From Flavobacterium anseongense (lineage in GTDB: Bacteria; Bacteroidota; Bacteroidia; Flavobacteriales; Flavobacteriaceae), in NCBI RefSeq assembly GCF_021608185.1, contig NZ_JAKIHN010000002.1, forward strand, positions 372,001 to 436,000: a DNA stretch of 64,000 nt, in the 5' to 3' direction. The stretch's first letter is position 1. Every line of letters starts with the position of its first letter. A program made the position numbers and the translations under genes. The notes under the pieces are model-generated. The model searched no databases. It worked only from the letters and a program-made list of their open reading frames with translations, and was not told where the DNA came from. Below, piece after piece: positions 43,868-54,072 of this stretch.

Positions 43868-45085
43868 ATGAAGAATAAGGAATCACTTTTATTCAAAACC
43901 ACCACCAACCTAACATTTTGGGTGTTGATTGCCATTATCTGCGGCGTGCTGCTTGGGCATTTCAATCCCGAAAACGGACAGAAAATGAAAATCGTTGGCG
44001 ATTCATTCATCCAATTGGTCAAGATTTTTATCGGGCCAATTATCTTCTTAACCATTGTTTTAGGAATTGCCGGTATGGGCGACTTAAAGAAAGTCGGGCG
44101 AATCGGCATCAAATCACTTATTTATTTTGAAATCGTAACCACATTTGCCCTAGCAATTGGTGTTATTGCCGCTTATATTATTCAACCCGGTAAAATTGAC
44201 AAATCGGGATTAACTATTGAAGATGCCAGTAAATATACTTCTGCTAAAACAGACTTTAGTTGGCTTGACTTCTTTATGAGCAATTTTACGCTACAGGTTC
44301 TGGTTGTGGCCATCATCTTCGGAATTGTACTCAACTATCACAAAAAAAGAGAAACTGTAATAGCAGTTTTATACAACTGGTCTAAAGTAGTTTTCAGGGC
44401 ATTAAAATTTGTCATGTATTTGGCGCCGCTTGGTGCATTTGGTGCCATGGCCTATACCGTTGGAAAATTTGGATTTGAAACGCTCATTCCACTTGGAAAA
44501 TTAATGATTACGGTTTACATCACTATGGGTATTTTCGTATTTGTAGTTCTTGGAGGCATTCTCCGTTATTACAAAATAAACATACTGGATTTTATCAAAT
44601 ACCTCAAAGCCGAATTGCTGATTGTGCTAGGAACTTCTTCTTCAGAACCTGCCTTACCTAACTTAATGAACAAACTGGAACGCATGGGCTGTAGCAAATC
44701 GGTAGTGGGATTGGTAGTTCCAACCGGTTATTCCTTCAACCTTGATGGAACATCCATTTATCTTTCGATGGCGGTTATTTTCCTGGCGCAATTGTATAAT
44801 GTGCAGCTTTCGTTTGGCGAAATCCTAACCATAATCGGGCTTTTAATGATTACCTCAAAAGGCGCAGCCGGAGTAACCGGAAGTGGTTTTATTGTTTTGG
44901 CTTCAACACTTACAGCCATACATAAAATTCCTGTTGAAGGTTTGGCTTTTCTTTTAGGCGTCGATAAATTCATGAGCGAAGCCCGGGCAATCACCAATTT
45001 CATTGGAAACGGTGTCGCCGCAATTGTAATCTCTAAAAACGAAAATGAATTCGTTGACCCTGAAAACCCAATGGAATTAGATTGA
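43868..45085 (+). CDS. Dicarboxylate/amino acid:cation symporter (DAACS family)
   Basis: 405 residues with eight or so helices and two re-entrant loops. Family marks: IFIGPIIFLTIVLGIAGMGDLKKVGRIG in the first part, the Ser-rich re-entrant loop LGTSSSEPALPNLM (about 256-269), VPTGYSFNLDGTSIYLSM (NLDGT motif), TSKGAAGVTGSGFIVLA (the second loop) and DKFMSEARAITNFIGNGVA with conserved Asp and Arg. This is the GltP/DctA type, importing glutamate, aspartate or C4-dicarboxylates with H+ or Na+. Specificity not determinable. Confidence 0.95.
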   Translation: MKNKESLLFKTTTNLTFWVLIAIICGVLLGHFNPENGQKMKIVGDSFIQLVKIFIGPIIFLTIVLGIAGMGDLKKVGRIGIKSLIYFEIVTTFALAIGVIAAYIIQPGKIDKSGLTIEDASKYTSAKTDFSWLDFFMSNFTLQVLVVAIIFGIVLNYHKKRETVIAVLYNWSKVVFRALKFVMYLAPLGAFGAMAYTVGKFGFETLIPLGKLMITVYITMGIFVFVVLGGILRYYKINILDFIKYLKAELLIVLGTSSSEPALPNLMNKLERMGCSKSVVGLVVPTGYSFNLDGTSIYLSMAVIFLAQLYNVQLSFGEILTIIGLLMITSKGAAGVTGSGFIVLASTLTAIHKIPVEGLAFLLGVDKFMSEARAITNFIGNGVAAIVISKNENEFVDPENPMELD

Positions 45086-45090
45086 GCTCT

Positions 45091-47259
45091 CTAGTCTTTT
45101 ATAAACTTAGTGCTTGCACTGCCTTTATCAGAATTGATTTTTATGAAATAGGTTCCTGTCACTAAATCGGAAACATCAATACCGGCATCTTTCACTTCCG
45201 GGAGAACCAAAACCAATTGTCCTAAAGTATTGTAAATGTTTACAGAAGAAATTTGAATATCATTTTTAGTTTGAATATTCAAGATATCTCTCGCCGGATT
45301 CGGATACAAACTCACATAATCCGAAAATTCAAAATCCTGATTCCCCAACGCCTGAATCGTCGATGTAAACGTATTTGTAATTATTGGCGCATTGTAATCA
45401 AAATAAATACTGGCGGTGTTGCTAAATGTACTACCAACTGACAGAGTTGGACTAGGTCTGGTTCTTATTTTAAAAGCAACATAACCATCATTGTTAGCAT
45501 CGTCAAAAGGCAGGTTAATATTCTCAAAAATAAACTCTACTTTATTAGGCGACGAAAATTTGGTTACCACTGGATGACTTGATGATATTGGCAACAAAGT
45601 AGTTGCTGTAAATTTATTGGTATCAATAATATCTTTAATTACTACGTTTTCTGCAGGATAGTTTCCAGTGTTTTCAAAACGAATCAAATAGTGAACATAT
45701 TCACCAATGACACTTGTAGTTACAAGCGCTCCTTCCGCACAAGCTTTATCATTCGGATCTAAAGAACCTACAACAGTTTGCTTGATAGGATTGGTATTGT
45801 CCCAATAAGTGTCATCTCCTGAAACCGGATTAATTACAGCAGTAAAACTCAACTCGTCACCGATATTAACAGGTGGCGTTTCTACAGGTGAATTAACATT
45901 AAAAGTTATAAGGATTTCTCTTGTTTCGAAAGGAAGCAAATTCGAATAATCCCACGCAAATAAATTTGTAGATTGGCTGCTATAAGAAGGAACAGAAGAA
46001 ACATAATCCATCATATCATCCTGAAATGTCAAAGTAACGGTGCCTGTTTGTGGATGAGTTCCTTTATTTTTGTAAATAATTTTATAGTAGGCATCAAAAC
46101 CCGGTCTGGCTACTATCATTGGCAATATGGTGACATCTACATCACGATGTGTTCCGTTTGGACGTATGCAGAAGTTCTGAACATTCGGATTCCCCGATCC
46201 TGGAAAGGTAACCGTAAAATTGGTTGGAGAAACCAAAAAATAAGATGGATTTTCTAAAGAAGGAGTTACAGTGTAAGTTCCAGCCGGAACATCAAAAACA
46301 TAGTTTCCGGAAGCATTGGTTATCACACTTCCTACTGCCGATCCGCTGATTGCCATTCTTAATCCCTGATAAGCTGCATCGCTTCCGCCACAACCGTTGT
46401 TGTCACCATCATAGGTGCTTGTTCCCTGTGTGGTATAATAGTTTCCTCCTGGAATAAAGCTACAATAAGAGTTTACAGTACAGCTAGTATTACCATAAGT
46501 TGTTGCCAGATTTTGTAACGTTGTTAACTGACTTTCATCGGCGCAGATATAGGTAACATTTGGAGAATTACTAAAATCAAAGGCATAGCTTTCATTGCTT
46601 CCGTTTTTAGCAAATATTGATGTCAGTTGTGGACAATGGGTTACATAAATATAAGCTAGCATTGACAAACTGCTTACATCAAGCGTAATAAGTTGAGTAT
46701 AGTCACAAGCTAATTGTGTAATACGTGGGCATCCGCTTATATTTAAAGAAGTTAGCGGATTAAAACTAAAGTTCATAATATGAGCCCTGGGCAAATCAAC
46801 CAAATCCATGCTGGTAAATTGATTCTGGTAGGCATATATAGTCATTAATTCGACACAACCGTTTAAATTTAGTGACGTCAGCTGGTTATTTGTGCAAGTC
46901 AGTTCCACCAAATGACTAAGACCACTTACATTCAAAGAAGTAAGCATATTATTGGCACAATTTAAACCTATAAGATTTGTAAAAGATTGAATTCCTTCCA
47001 AATTACCAATAGATGTAGCTCCCAAACCATTATCAATATCAAGATAACCAACCTGAAGTGCTTCAGAAACCTGAATTTCGCCATCATTATTGGCATCAAC
47101 CGAAAAAGCATTGTTGGTAAGGTCGAAAGCACATATGTTACCACTGCTATTTGATGTCACCAATAACTGCTTAAAAACAGGATCGGGAATGCTAACTGTT
47201 TGTGCTTTTAAACCGATAACAATAAAAATAAAACACAGGGAAAAGTATAATTTTTTCAT
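45091..47259 (-). CDS. Secreted LRR-type protein with T9SS sorting domain
   Basis: 722 residues. Signal peptide 1-19 (MKKLYFSLCFIFIVIGLKA). Then an EF-hand-like DANNDGEIQVSEAL segment, leucine-rich repeats with Leu/Asn spacing (LTSLNVSGLSHLVELTCTNNQ and similar, about 85-265), a Cna-B or SdrD-like beta domain (about 268-368), an extended region of the kind now called DUF7619 (about 370-640, with PNDKACAEG, LIRFENTGNYPAENV and DYNAPIITNT), and a type A T9SS C-terminal domain (about 650-722, YPNPARDILNIQ, NTLGQLV, GTYFIKI). Probably exported to the surface; a role in binding is a guess. Confidence 0.9.
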   Translation of the reverse strand: MKKLYFSLCFIFIVIGLKAQTVSIPDPVFKQLLVTSNSSGNICAFDLTNNAFSVDANNDGEIQVSEALQVGYLDIDNGLGATSIGNLEGIQSFTNLIGLNCANNMLTSLNVSGLSHLVELTCTNNQLTSLNLNGCVELMTIYAYQNQFTSMDLVDLPRAHIMNFSFNPLTSLNISGCPRITQLACDYTQLITLDVSSLSMLAYIYVTHCPQLTSIFAKNGSNESYAFDFSNSPNVTYICADESQLTTLQNLATTYGNTSCTVNSYCSFIPGGNYYTTQGTSTYDGDNNGCGGSDAAYQGLRMAISGSAVGSVITNASGNYVFDVPAGTYTVTPSLENPSYFLVSPTNFTVTFPGSGNPNVQNFCIRPNGTHRDVDVTILPMIVARPGFDAYYKIIYKNKGTHPQTGTVTLTFQDDMMDYVSSVPSYSSQSTNLFAWDYSNLLPFETREILITFNVNSPVETPPVNIGDELSFTAVINPVSGDDTYWDNTNPIKQTVVGSLDPNDKACAEGALVTTSVIGEYVHYLIRFENTGNYPAENVVIKDIIDTNKFTATTLLPISSSHPVVTKFSSPNKVEFIFENINLPFDDANNDGYVAFKIRTRPSPTLSVGSTFSNTASIYFDYNAPIITNTFTSTIQALGNQDFEFSDYVSLYPNPARDILNIQTKNDIQISSVNIYNTLGQLVLVLPEVKDAGIDVSDLVTGTYFIKINSDKGSASTKFIKD

Positions 47260-47278
47260 AACATAGCAATTTGATTAT

Positions 47279-47286
47279 CAAATATA
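47279..47286 (-). promoter_or_regulatory. -7 box for the LRR protein gene
   Basis: TATATTTG on minus (plus CAAATATA), 19 bases before the ATG at 47259. It follows the terminator of the preceding gene by about 20 bases. Confidence 0.6.
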
Positions 47287-47301
47287 TTAATTTATTTCCA
47301 T

Positions 47302-47332
47302 AAAAAAAGCCCTTCAAAATTTGAAAGGCTTT
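47302..47332 (-). terminator. Terminator after the nucleoside permease gene
   Basis: AAAGCC-c-TTCAAA (47306-47318) pairs with TTTGAA-a-GGCTTT (47320-47332), with an A-run on plus that gives a T-run on minus. It begins five bases downstream of the stop codon of the permease. Confidence 0.85.
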
Positions 47333-47337
47333 ATATT

Positions 47338-48591
47338 TTAGTGACTCACATTCGCAACATCATTCGGGTTGTGCTTGTGTTTAAACAAAACAGCAAAAGC
47401 AATAGCAATTACTAAAGCATATCCGGCAAACGAAAGCCAGATGCTATGCCAATCTCTAACGCCATCTTGAGTAAAGAATTTATCAATTACAATTCCGCTT
47501 AGCAAACCTCCAAAGAAAGCACCAAAGCCGTTTGACATCATCATAAACAAACCTTGAGCTGAAGAACGAATTTTTGAATCGGTAGTAGTTTCAACAAATA
47601 ATGAACCTGAAATATTAAAGAAATCAAACGCCATTCCGTAAACGATACACGACATAATAATCATCCATAAACCATCAGCCGGATCACCATAAGCAAATAA
47701 TCCAAAACGTAAAACCCAAGCTAACATCGAGATTAACATTACTTGTTTGATTCCGAATCGCTTTAAAAAGAACGGAATTGCTAAGATAAATAAGGTTTCA
47801 GATACTTGAGAAATCGACATGATTAATGTTGATTTTTGTACAATAATACTATTGGCATATTCGGGATTATTTCCAAATTCAGACAAGAAAACATCACCAT
47901 ACATATTGGTTAATTGCAATGCGCCACCCAAAAACATTGAGAACAAAAAGAACAACGCCATTTTGTAGGTTCCAAATAGTTTAAACGCATCTAAACCTAA
48001 TTTTTGTGCGGTCGTAGCATTTTCAGCAATCAATTTTTGTGGTGGACATTTTGGCAACGTAAATGAATAAATTCCCAAGATAACAGCAGAAACAGCAGAA
48101 ATATAAAACATATTCGCAGACGCTTTATTTCCGGATAAATTGGTTAACCACATAGCAGCGATAAAACCAATGGTTCCCCAAACCCTTATTGGTGGAAACA
48201 CTTTTATCACGTCAAAATTGTTGTTTTTCAGAATGTTGTAAGCCACCGAATTGGATAACGAAATGGTTGGCATATAACAAAGCATCGCCGCGAAAATTAC
48301 CCAATAAAAAGTAGTCGGATCTTCCACTAGTGGAATATAGCAAAGTGCCAAACCTCCTAAAATATGAAGAATACCATAAAGCTTTTCTGCGTTTATCCAT
48401 TTATCGGCAATAATACCTGTGATTGCAGGCATGATTATAGAAGAAATTCCAAGTGTGGAAAAAATGGCTCCAAATTCGGCACCACTCCATTGTTTTGTGG
48501 CAAACCAATAATTACCAACGGTTATCAGCCACGCTCCCCAAACAAAGAATTGGAGAAAACTCATTAATGTTAATCTCAATTTTATACTCAT
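47338..48591 (-). CDS. Nucleoside:H+ symporter-type MFS permease (NupG-like)
   Basis: 417 residues, twelve helices. Conserved features of the nucleoside:H+ symporter branch: FLQFFVWGAWLITVGNYW at the start (QFFVWGAW motif), IAGIIADKW-like TGIIADKWINAEKLY, PTISLSNSVAYNIL with FPPIRVWGTIGFI (the RVWGTIG motif), and DFFNISGSLFVE in the second half. Probably imports nucleosides. Its own terminator lies after it. Upstream lies cmk, a pyrimidine nucleotide kinase, on the same strand 70 bases away; a metabolic link is possible but unproven. Confidence 0.88.
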   Translation of the reverse strand: MSIKLRLTLMSFLQFFVWGAWLITVGNYWFATKQWSGAEFGAIFSTLGISSIIMPAITGIIADKWINAEKLYGILHILGGLALCYIPLVEDPTTFYWVIFAAMLCYMPTISLSNSVAYNILKNNNFDVIKVFPPIRVWGTIGFIAAMWLTNLSGNKASANMFYISAVSAVILGIYSFTLPKCPPQKLIAENATTAQKLGLDAFKLFGTYKMALFFLFSMFLGGALQLTNMYGDVFLSEFGNNPEYANSIIVQKSTLIMSISQVSETLFILAIPFFLKRFGIKQVMLISMLAWVLRFGLFAYGDPADGLWMIIMSCIVYGMAFDFFNISGSLFVETTTDSKIRSSAQGLFMMMSNGFGAFFGGLLSGIVIDKFFTQDGVRDWHSIWLSFAGYALVIAIAFAVLFKHKHNPNDVANVSH

Positions 48592-48661
48592 AAATAATAG
48601 TTTTGGTTTTAGTTAAATAACAACCCGTAAATCTACTATTTAAATCGAGATAAACAAATAT

Positions 48662-49357
48662 TTACAACGATTTCGTCACATCTTCCACCATTTCCAAAAC
48701 GGCGTTAAATTGTTCTTCACGGGTAAGATAAGAATTATCAATTTCTATAGCGTCATCAGCTTTTACCAAAGGAGAATCTTCACGATGTGTATCAATATAA
48801 TCGCGCTGTTCCACATTTTTTAAGACTTCATCAAAAGAAACTGTTTGTCCTTTTTGCTGTAACTCTTCGAAACGTCTTTGCGCACGCGTTTCTGAACTCG
48901 CTGTCATAAAAACTTTGAGTTCAGCTTTCGGAAAAACTACGGTACCAATATCCCGACCATCCATGACTATGCCTTTTCCTTTTCCCATTTCCTGTTGTTG
49001 CTCAACCAATTTGGCGCGCACTTCAGAAACTTCGGCCACTAAACTCACAAAATTGGAAACTTCAAGGGTTCTGATTTCCTTTTCCACATTGACATCATTC
49101 AGATACATTTCGGCAAAACCCAATTCAGGATTAAATTCAAAATGCAATTTTATAGAAGGCAGGCTATTAATTAAAGTTTCTTTATCAAAAAAATCAGTAG
49201 TGATATAACCATTTTTCATTGCGAAAAAAGTCACCGCGCGATACATAGCGCCGGTGTCAACATATACATAGCCTAAATGTTTAGCTAATTGTTTGGCTAA
49301 TGTACTTTTTCCTGTGGACGAAAATCCATCTATGGCAATTGTAATTTTTTTACTCAC
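48662..49357 (-). CDS. cmk: Cytidylate kinase
   Basis: 231 residues. P-loop GFSSTGKST (11-19), VDTGAMYRAVT (34-44), KGKGIVMDGRDIGTVVFP (the DGRDIG motif near 138) and a basic lid with RRFEELQQKG. Phosphorylates CMP and dCMP using ATP. The length is typical. The gene order porQ then cmk on one strand is also seen in other Bacteroidetes with a type IX secretion system, from memory. Confidence 0.96.
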   Translation of the reverse strand: MSKKITIAIDGFSSTGKSTLAKQLAKHLGYVYVDTGAMYRAVTFFAMKNGYITTDFFDKETLINSLPSIKLHFEFNPELGFAEMYLNDVNVEKEIRTLEVSNFVSLVAEVSEVRAKLVEQQQEMGKGKGIVMDGRDIGTVVFPKAELKVFMTASSETRAQRRFEELQQKGQTVSFDEVLKNVEQRDYIDTHREDSPLVKADDAIEIDNSYLTREEQFNAVLEMVEDVTKSL

Positions 49358-49404
49358 AATTTTAAAATTATTTTTTGGCGTTCGTAAACCTTCAGTTTAA
49401 CAAG

Positions 49405-50439
49405 TTAATAGCTGTCATTTGCAAAATCAATGGTCAAGCCGAAAAGACTTGTATTGGCCGCTAATGTATATCTTGAATAGGAATAATTGAATTTTATGTT
49501 GCCCATTTTTAATCCCAAACCGATTGAAAGTCCGGAAAAATTTCGCTGCTCCAAGATACGCAATTCTTCGGCTCTTCTAAAGTTATAACCGAGTCTTAAG
49601 TTAAAACCTTTATCAGGAAACAATTCGGCACCAACAATTACGTGACGTAAAGCGTTTCCAAAAACAGAAACTTTTTCAGGTGTTGAGCCACCATCTAAAG
49701 AACCCTGTGCCCTATTCGGATTGGAAAATGCCAATTGCCATTGCTGCATATTTTCTAATGTCAAATGCCAACGAATCGGCACATTTTCCATCAGTTGTGA
49801 AACACCAATCAGCACTTCTAAAGGTAATTTTTCGCGCGTATCTGCATAAGTTGTAATTTGTGTTCCAACATTCCTAATAGAAATTGCCCAGTTTACATCG
49901 TTGCGAGTGTCAATAAACAAAGCACCAATATCGACAGCAGCGCCAAAGGAATTGTAGCTTTCTAAAGTAGATGAAATCAATTTGGCATTGGCTCCAACAT
50001 AAAAATCAGAGCCCGGAATATTATAAGCATAACCAAAAGTCAGTGCCATTTCGCTTCCTGTAAAACTCGATGTCTGCTGACCATTTTCATCATAACCATC
50101 AAATTTTCCGTAATTCACATAATTGACACCGCCAAAAAAGGTTTGAACATGTCGGTCATAAGTGTAAGCATAAGAAGCTGTACCATAAGTTACTTCGCCA
50201 AATAAACTTCCGTAATTTAAGGACAATTTATTATCCATTTCAGCATTAATGTTTGCCGGATTAAAATGGCCCTGATTGACATCGTTATCGTAAAAGGTAA
50301 TTACTTTTCCGCCTAAAGCCGCTTGCCTGGGTGAAGTCACTAAATTCAGAAATTGGTAAATTGACTTTCCTCCAATTTGACCAAAACTGACCAAATTAGC
50401 GAGACAAAATCCAATACAAATTGCTTTTTTTAACATCAA
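49405..50439 (-). CDS. porQ: Type IX secretion system protein PorQ
   Basis: 344 residues. Signal peptide 1-20, then the family start GGKSIYQFLNLVTSPRQAALGG (key QFLNLVTSPRQAALGG part), KVITFYDNDVNQGHFNPANI, and a beta-barrel pattern through to SRYTLAANTSLFGLTIDF. PorQ is an outer-membrane barrel that works with PorU, PorV and PorZ in attaching and releasing T9SS cargo. It supports the identification of T9SS cargo at 3563 and 45091. Either of two adjacent Met codons could be the start. Confidence 0.9.
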   Translation of the reverse strand: MMLKKAICIGFCLANLVSFGQIGGKSIYQFLNLVTSPRQAALGGKVITFYDNDVNQGHFNPANINAEMDNKLSLNYGSLFGEVTYGTASYAYTYDRHVQTFFGGVNYVNYGKFDGYDENGQQTSSFTGSEMALTFGYAYNIPGSDFYVGANAKLISSTLESYNSFGAAVDIGALFIDTRNDVNWAISIRNVGTQITTYADTREKLPLEVLIGVSQLMENVPIRWHLTLENMQQWQLAFSNPNRAQGSLDGGSTPEKVSVFGNALRHVIVGAELFPDKGFNLRLGYNFRRAEELRILEQRNFSGLSIGLGLKMGNIKFNYSYSRYTLAANTSLFGLTIDFANDSY

Positions 50440-50514
50440 AAATGACTTATGCTATATACTATAACGGAAATGCGAAGATATTATTTTATATGGTATGAAA
50501 AAAAGATAAAAGAA

Positions 50515-50546
50515 AAAGGCATAAGCGTTATTTTACTTATGCCTTT
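50515..50546 (-). terminator. Terminator after lon
   Basis: AAGGCATAAG (50516-50525) pairs with CTTATGCCTT (50536-50545). The A-run on plus before it gives a T-run on minus. It starts about 25 bases downstream of the lon stop codon. Confidence 0.88.
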
Positions 50547-50569
50547 GCTTACTATTCTAAAAAAATAGT

Positions 50570-53020
50570 TTACAATTTTTTAGCGTTTTTTACCTTCTGA
50601 TTTGTTAAGGCTACATCTATAACTTCGCTCATTTCTTTTACATAATGAAAAGTCAAGCCTTCGATGTATTCTGCTTTAATTTCGTCGATATCACTTTTAT
50701 TTTCATGACACAAAATAATTTCCTTGATGTTCGCTCTTTTGGCAGCCAGAATTTTTTCTTTAATTCCGCCAACTGGCAACACTTTTCCGCGTAAGGTAAT
50801 TTCACCTGTCATGGCTAAATTTTTCTTTACTTTTCGTTGTGTCAGAAGTGACACTAAAGAAGTCAACATTGCAATTCCGGCGCTTGGTCCGTCTTTTGGT
50901 GTTGCGCCTTCCGGAACGTGTAAGTGAATGTTATATTTGGAAATCATTTCAGCATCTAAGCCAAAAATTTCGGTGTTCGCTTTTATGTATTCTAAAGCAA
51001 TCGTTGCCGATTCTTTCATAACAGTTCCTAAATTTCCGGTCAAAGTTAAAGTTCCTTTTCCGGCCGAAATCAATGATTCTATAAATAAAATATCGCCACC
51101 AACTGATGTCCATGCTAAACCTGTAACAACTCCGGCTACATCATTGCTTTCCGATTTATCGCGTTCTAATTTTGGTGCACCCAAAATTTTTACGATATCT
51201 TCATCGGTAACTTTAGTGTTGTATTCTTCTTCCATCGCTACCGATTTAGCAGCGTTTCGGATAACTTGCGCTAACTTTTGTTCCAGACTTCTAACTCCTG
51301 ATTCACGGGTATAACCTTCGACAATTTTTTCTAATTGTTTTTTACCGATTGTTAAATCTTTTGGTTTCAAACCATGTTCTTTCAATTGTTTCGGAAACAA
51401 ATGCTGACGTGCAATTTCAACTTTTTCTTCGGTAGTATAACCGGTCATTTTAATGACTTCCATTCTGTCTTTTAATGCCGGTTGAATGGTTGCCATATTA
51501 TTGGAAGTTGCAATAAACATAACTTTGGATAAATCATAACCCATTTCTAAAAAGTTATCGTAGAAATCGCTGTTTTGTTCCGGATCTAATACTTCAAGCA
51601 AAGCTGATGATGGATCACCCTGATGTGAATTTGAAAGTTTATCAATTTCATCCAAAACAAAAACCGGATTGGAAGTTCCAGCTTTTTTCAAGCTTTGAAT
51701 AATTCTACCAGGCATTGCGCCGATATAGGTTTTTCGGTGTCCCCGAATTTCAGCTTCGTCACGTAAACCGCCAAGTGAAATACGAACATATTCTCTACCT
51801 AATGCTTCTGCGATTGATTTTCCGATTGAAGTTTTTCCAACTCCCGGAGGACCTGTTAAACAGATAATTGGCGACTTCATATCGTTTCGCAATTTCAAAA
51901 CTGCCAAATGTTCTATGATTCTTTTCTTGACATCTTCTAAGCCAAAATGATCACGGTCAATAATTTTTTGTGCGCGTTTCAAATCAAAATTATCTTTGGA
52001 ATAATGATTCCAAGGCAATTCTAAAAACAACTCTAAGTAATTTCTTTGTATGCCAAAATCGGGAGCTTGTGGATTCATGCGTTGCATTTTGGAAATTTCT
52101 TTCTCAAAATGTTTTGCTGTTTTTTCGTCCCAGCTTTTGGTTTTGGCTTTCATGCGCATTTCTTCAATTTCCTGTTCATTTGAAACGCCACCCAATTCTT
52201 CCTGAATGGTTTTCATTTGTTGGTGCAGGAAATATTCACGTTGCTGTTGGTCTAAATCGAAACGAACTTTAGATTGAATATCATTTTTCAATTCCAGTTT
52301 TTGCAACTCAACATTCATATAACGCAAAGTTTCTAAAGCTCTTTCTTTTAAAGCGTTAGTCATCAATAAATCTTGCTTTTCTTTAACCGTAAGGTTCATA
52401 TTAGAAGAAACAAAATTGACTAAGAAAGACTGACTTTCTATATTCTTTATAGCAAAAGTAGCTTCGGTCGGAATGTTTGGACTTTCCTTTATGATTTCGA
52501 TAGCCAACTCTCTGGTAGAATCGATTATCGCCTGAAATTCGGTATCGTGCTTTCCCGGACGCTTTTCTTCCACTTCTTTTATCGTAGCTTTCAGATACGG
52601 TTTTTCAGTAGTAACGGCATCAATAGCAAAACGTTTTTTTCCTTGAAGAATCACGGTAATATTTCCGTCAGGCATTTTCAAAACACGAAGAATTTGGGCT
52701 ACAGTTCCAACGGTATAAATATCATTCTTAGTTGGATCTTCGTCTTCTTCATTTTTTTGGGCAACAACACCAATGATTTTGTTTCCGGCATTGGCATCGT
52801 TTATAAGTTTGATAGATTTATCTCTTCCTGCTGAAATCGGAATTACAACGCCCGGAAAAAGAACGGTATTACGCAAAGGTAAAATTGGTAAAGAATTGGG
52901 TAATTCTTCGTTATTCATTTCTTCTTCGTCTTCGGGAGTTAAAAGCGGAATTAAATCGGTTTCGGTATCGAATTCCTGCAGTGACAAATTGTCAAATGAT
53001 ATGATATTACGGTTTGACAT
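50570..53020 (-). CDS. lon: ATP-dependent protease Lon
   Basis: 816 residues. N-terminal LON substrate domain (about 43-240), AAA+ module with Walker A GPPGVGKT (390-397) and Walker [12 protein letters not shown] (452-462), and C-terminal serine-lysine protease domain with Ser713 in [10 protein letters not shown] and Lys756 in [13 protein letters not shown] housekeeping hexameric protease for misfolded and regulatory proteins. Length is normal for Lon A. A -7 box lies 48 bases upstream of the start. Confidence 0.97.
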   Translation of the reverse strand: MSNRNIISFDNLSLQEFDTETDLIPLLTPEDEEEMNNEELPNSLPILPLRNTVLFPGVVIPISAGRDKSIKLINDANAGNKIIGVVAQKNEEDEDPTKNDIYTVGTVAQILRVLKMPDGNITVILQGKKRFAIDAVTTEKPYLKATIKEVEEKRPGKHDTEFQAIIDSTRELAIEIIKESPNIPTEATFAIKNIESQSFLVNFVSSNMNLTVKEKQDLLMTNALKERALETLRYMNVELQKLELKNDIQSKVRFDLDQQQREYFLHQQMKTIQEELGGVSNEQEIEEMRMKAKTKSWDEKTAKHFEKEISKMQRMNPQAPDFGIQRNYLELFLELPWNHYSKDNFDLKRAQKIIDRDHFGLEDVKKRIIEHLAVLKLRNDMKSPIICLTGPPGVGKTSIGKSIAEALGREYVRISLGGLRDEAEIRGHRKTYIGAMPGRIIQSLKKAGTSNPVFVLDEIDKLSNSHQGDPSSALLEVLDPEQNSDFYDNFLEMGYDLSKVMFIATSNNMATIQPALKDRMEVIKMTGYTTEEKVEIARQHLFPKQLKEHGLKPKDLTIGKKQLEKIVEGYTRESGVRSLEQKLAQVIRNAAKSVAMEEEYNTKVTDEDIVKILGAPKLERDKSESNDVAGVVTGLAWTSVGGDILFIESLISAGKGTLTLTGNLGTVMKESATIALEYIKANTEIFGLDAEMISKYNIHLHVPEGATPKDGPSAGIAMLTSLVSLLTQRKVKKNLAMTGEITLRGKVLPVGGIKEKILAAKRANIKEIILCHENKSDIDEIKAEYIEGLTFHYVKEMSEVIDVALTNQKVKNAKKL

Positions 53021-53067
53021 GGTGTGTGTTTAAGTCAAAATGACATTAGAAATTATTCAATGCTAAA

Positions 53068-53075
53068 CAAATGTA
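53068..53075 (-). promoter_or_regulatory. -7 box for lon
   Basis: TACATTTG on minus (plus CAAATGTA), exact TAnnTTTG match, 47 bases before the lon ATG. Confidence 0.55.
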
Positions 53076-53191
53076 GGACATCTTTTCAATTTGATAAATT
53101 AAAATCGATGTATTACAGTTGAATTTGGCTAAAATCGATATATAGACTACTATTATCGATTAGTGCAGTATTTAGTCAAGTATTATGCCAC

Positions 53192-53230
53192 AAAAAAACT
53201 GTCTCATCATAAGGACGAGACAGTTTTTTT
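53192..53230 (-). terminator. Terminator after the lipoprotein gene
   Basis: AAAACTGTCTC (53195-53205) pairs with GAGACAGTTTT (53217-53227). Runs of A before and T after allow termination in both directions; the minus-strand lipoprotein gene ends 18 bases away. Confidence 0.88.
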
Positions 53231-53247
53231 ATTTGTGAATATATTAT

Positions 53248-54033
53248 TTAGTTTAGAATATAAGATTCTAATTCACTTGTTGTCGTTTCTGAGCCTACAT
53301 CATCTGTAGAAACAGTAACAGATTTTATTGGGCCGATATTTTTAGAGAACCAATATTCAGTTACTACATTGTTTGCGGGCGCACCCATAACAGTAACAAC
53401 TTGAGTTATTTTCGACTTGATTACATTAGTATAGCTTACACCATTTACTGTGACAGTTGCGTCTCTCTCAAGAATTTGTCCCGTATAACTTGTAGCCTGA
53501 GTTGTGGATGGCAAGCCTGTAAAAGTTGCTGTTTGTGTAAAACTACCCGACCAGGTTTGACCTGCGTTTAGGTAATCTTTAAGTAGTAGCATTTGGTATC
53601 CTGTCAGATTTCCAGTGATTCCTAATCCGGTATCGAAAGTAAAGTCTTCAATTTTAAGATAGTAGTCTCCGGAATTTTTTCTCAATCGAGCTACCACTCC
53701 AGCCGAAGTTCCACCACTTGAAGCTCCAAATAATTGATCGAACGTATAATAAGTATTACCGCCAATGCTATTAATAGAAATCATTTTCATAGGTTCCTGA
53801 ACCACACCATTATTCTTAAACACCCATTGATTGTTTAAAGCAGTTGGCCAATAGTCACCGGTTGAAGTTCCTCCTCCACCGCCTCCGGTACCACCTCCGC
53901 CAGTACCACCGCCACCATCTGTGCTACCGTCATCTAAAACAATACTCGAATCAATAGGTTCAACTTCACAAGCTGTGAATGTAAAGGAAATGACAAGCAG
54001 AAAAAGACCTGCGATAATTTTTATTTTGTTCAT
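53248..54033 (-). CDS. Lipoprotein with Gly-rich linker
   Basis: 261 residues from the ATG at 54033; seven codons upstream are rejected because MNKIKIIAGLFLLVISFTFTAC is a full lipoprotein signal with the lipobox Cys at residue 22. Next come a short acidic stretch, a linker of glycines broken by single Thr residues (about 38-56), and a globular domain of about 200 residues with YWPTALNNQWVFKNNG and repeated beta strands. I do not recognise the domain. It is probably anchored in the outer membrane; the linker would project the domain. A -7 box lies 18 bases before the start. Confidence 0.82.
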   Translation of the reverse strand: MNKIKIIAGLFLLVISFTFTACEVEPIDSSIVLDDGSTDGGGGTGGGGTGGGGGGTSTGDYWPTALNNQWVFKNNGVVQEPMKMISINSIGGNTYYTFDQLFGASSGGTSAGVVARLRKNSGDYYLKIEDFTFDTGLGITGNLTGYQMLLLKDYLNAGQTWSGSFTQTATFTGLPSTTQATSYTGQILERDATVTVNGVSYTNVIKSKITQVVTVMGAPANNVVTEYWFSKNIGPIKSVTVSTDDVGSETTTSELESYILN

Positions 54034-54051
54034 GATTAAAGTAAATTTTTC

Positions 54052-54059
54052 CAAATATA
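54052..54059 (-). promoter_or_regulatory. -7 box for the lipoprotein gene
   Basis: TATATTTG on minus (plus CAAATATA), 18 bases before the ATG at 54033, within the short gap after the MFS gene. Confidence 0.6.
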
Positions 54060-54072
54060 ATTTTTTTTGGAT

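Noticed and set aside
53041..53190. Possible small gene or RNA between lon and the lipoprotein terminator
   Set aside because: Only AT-rich DNA with the word AAATCGAT recurring a few times; no frame or stable hairpin could be supported.
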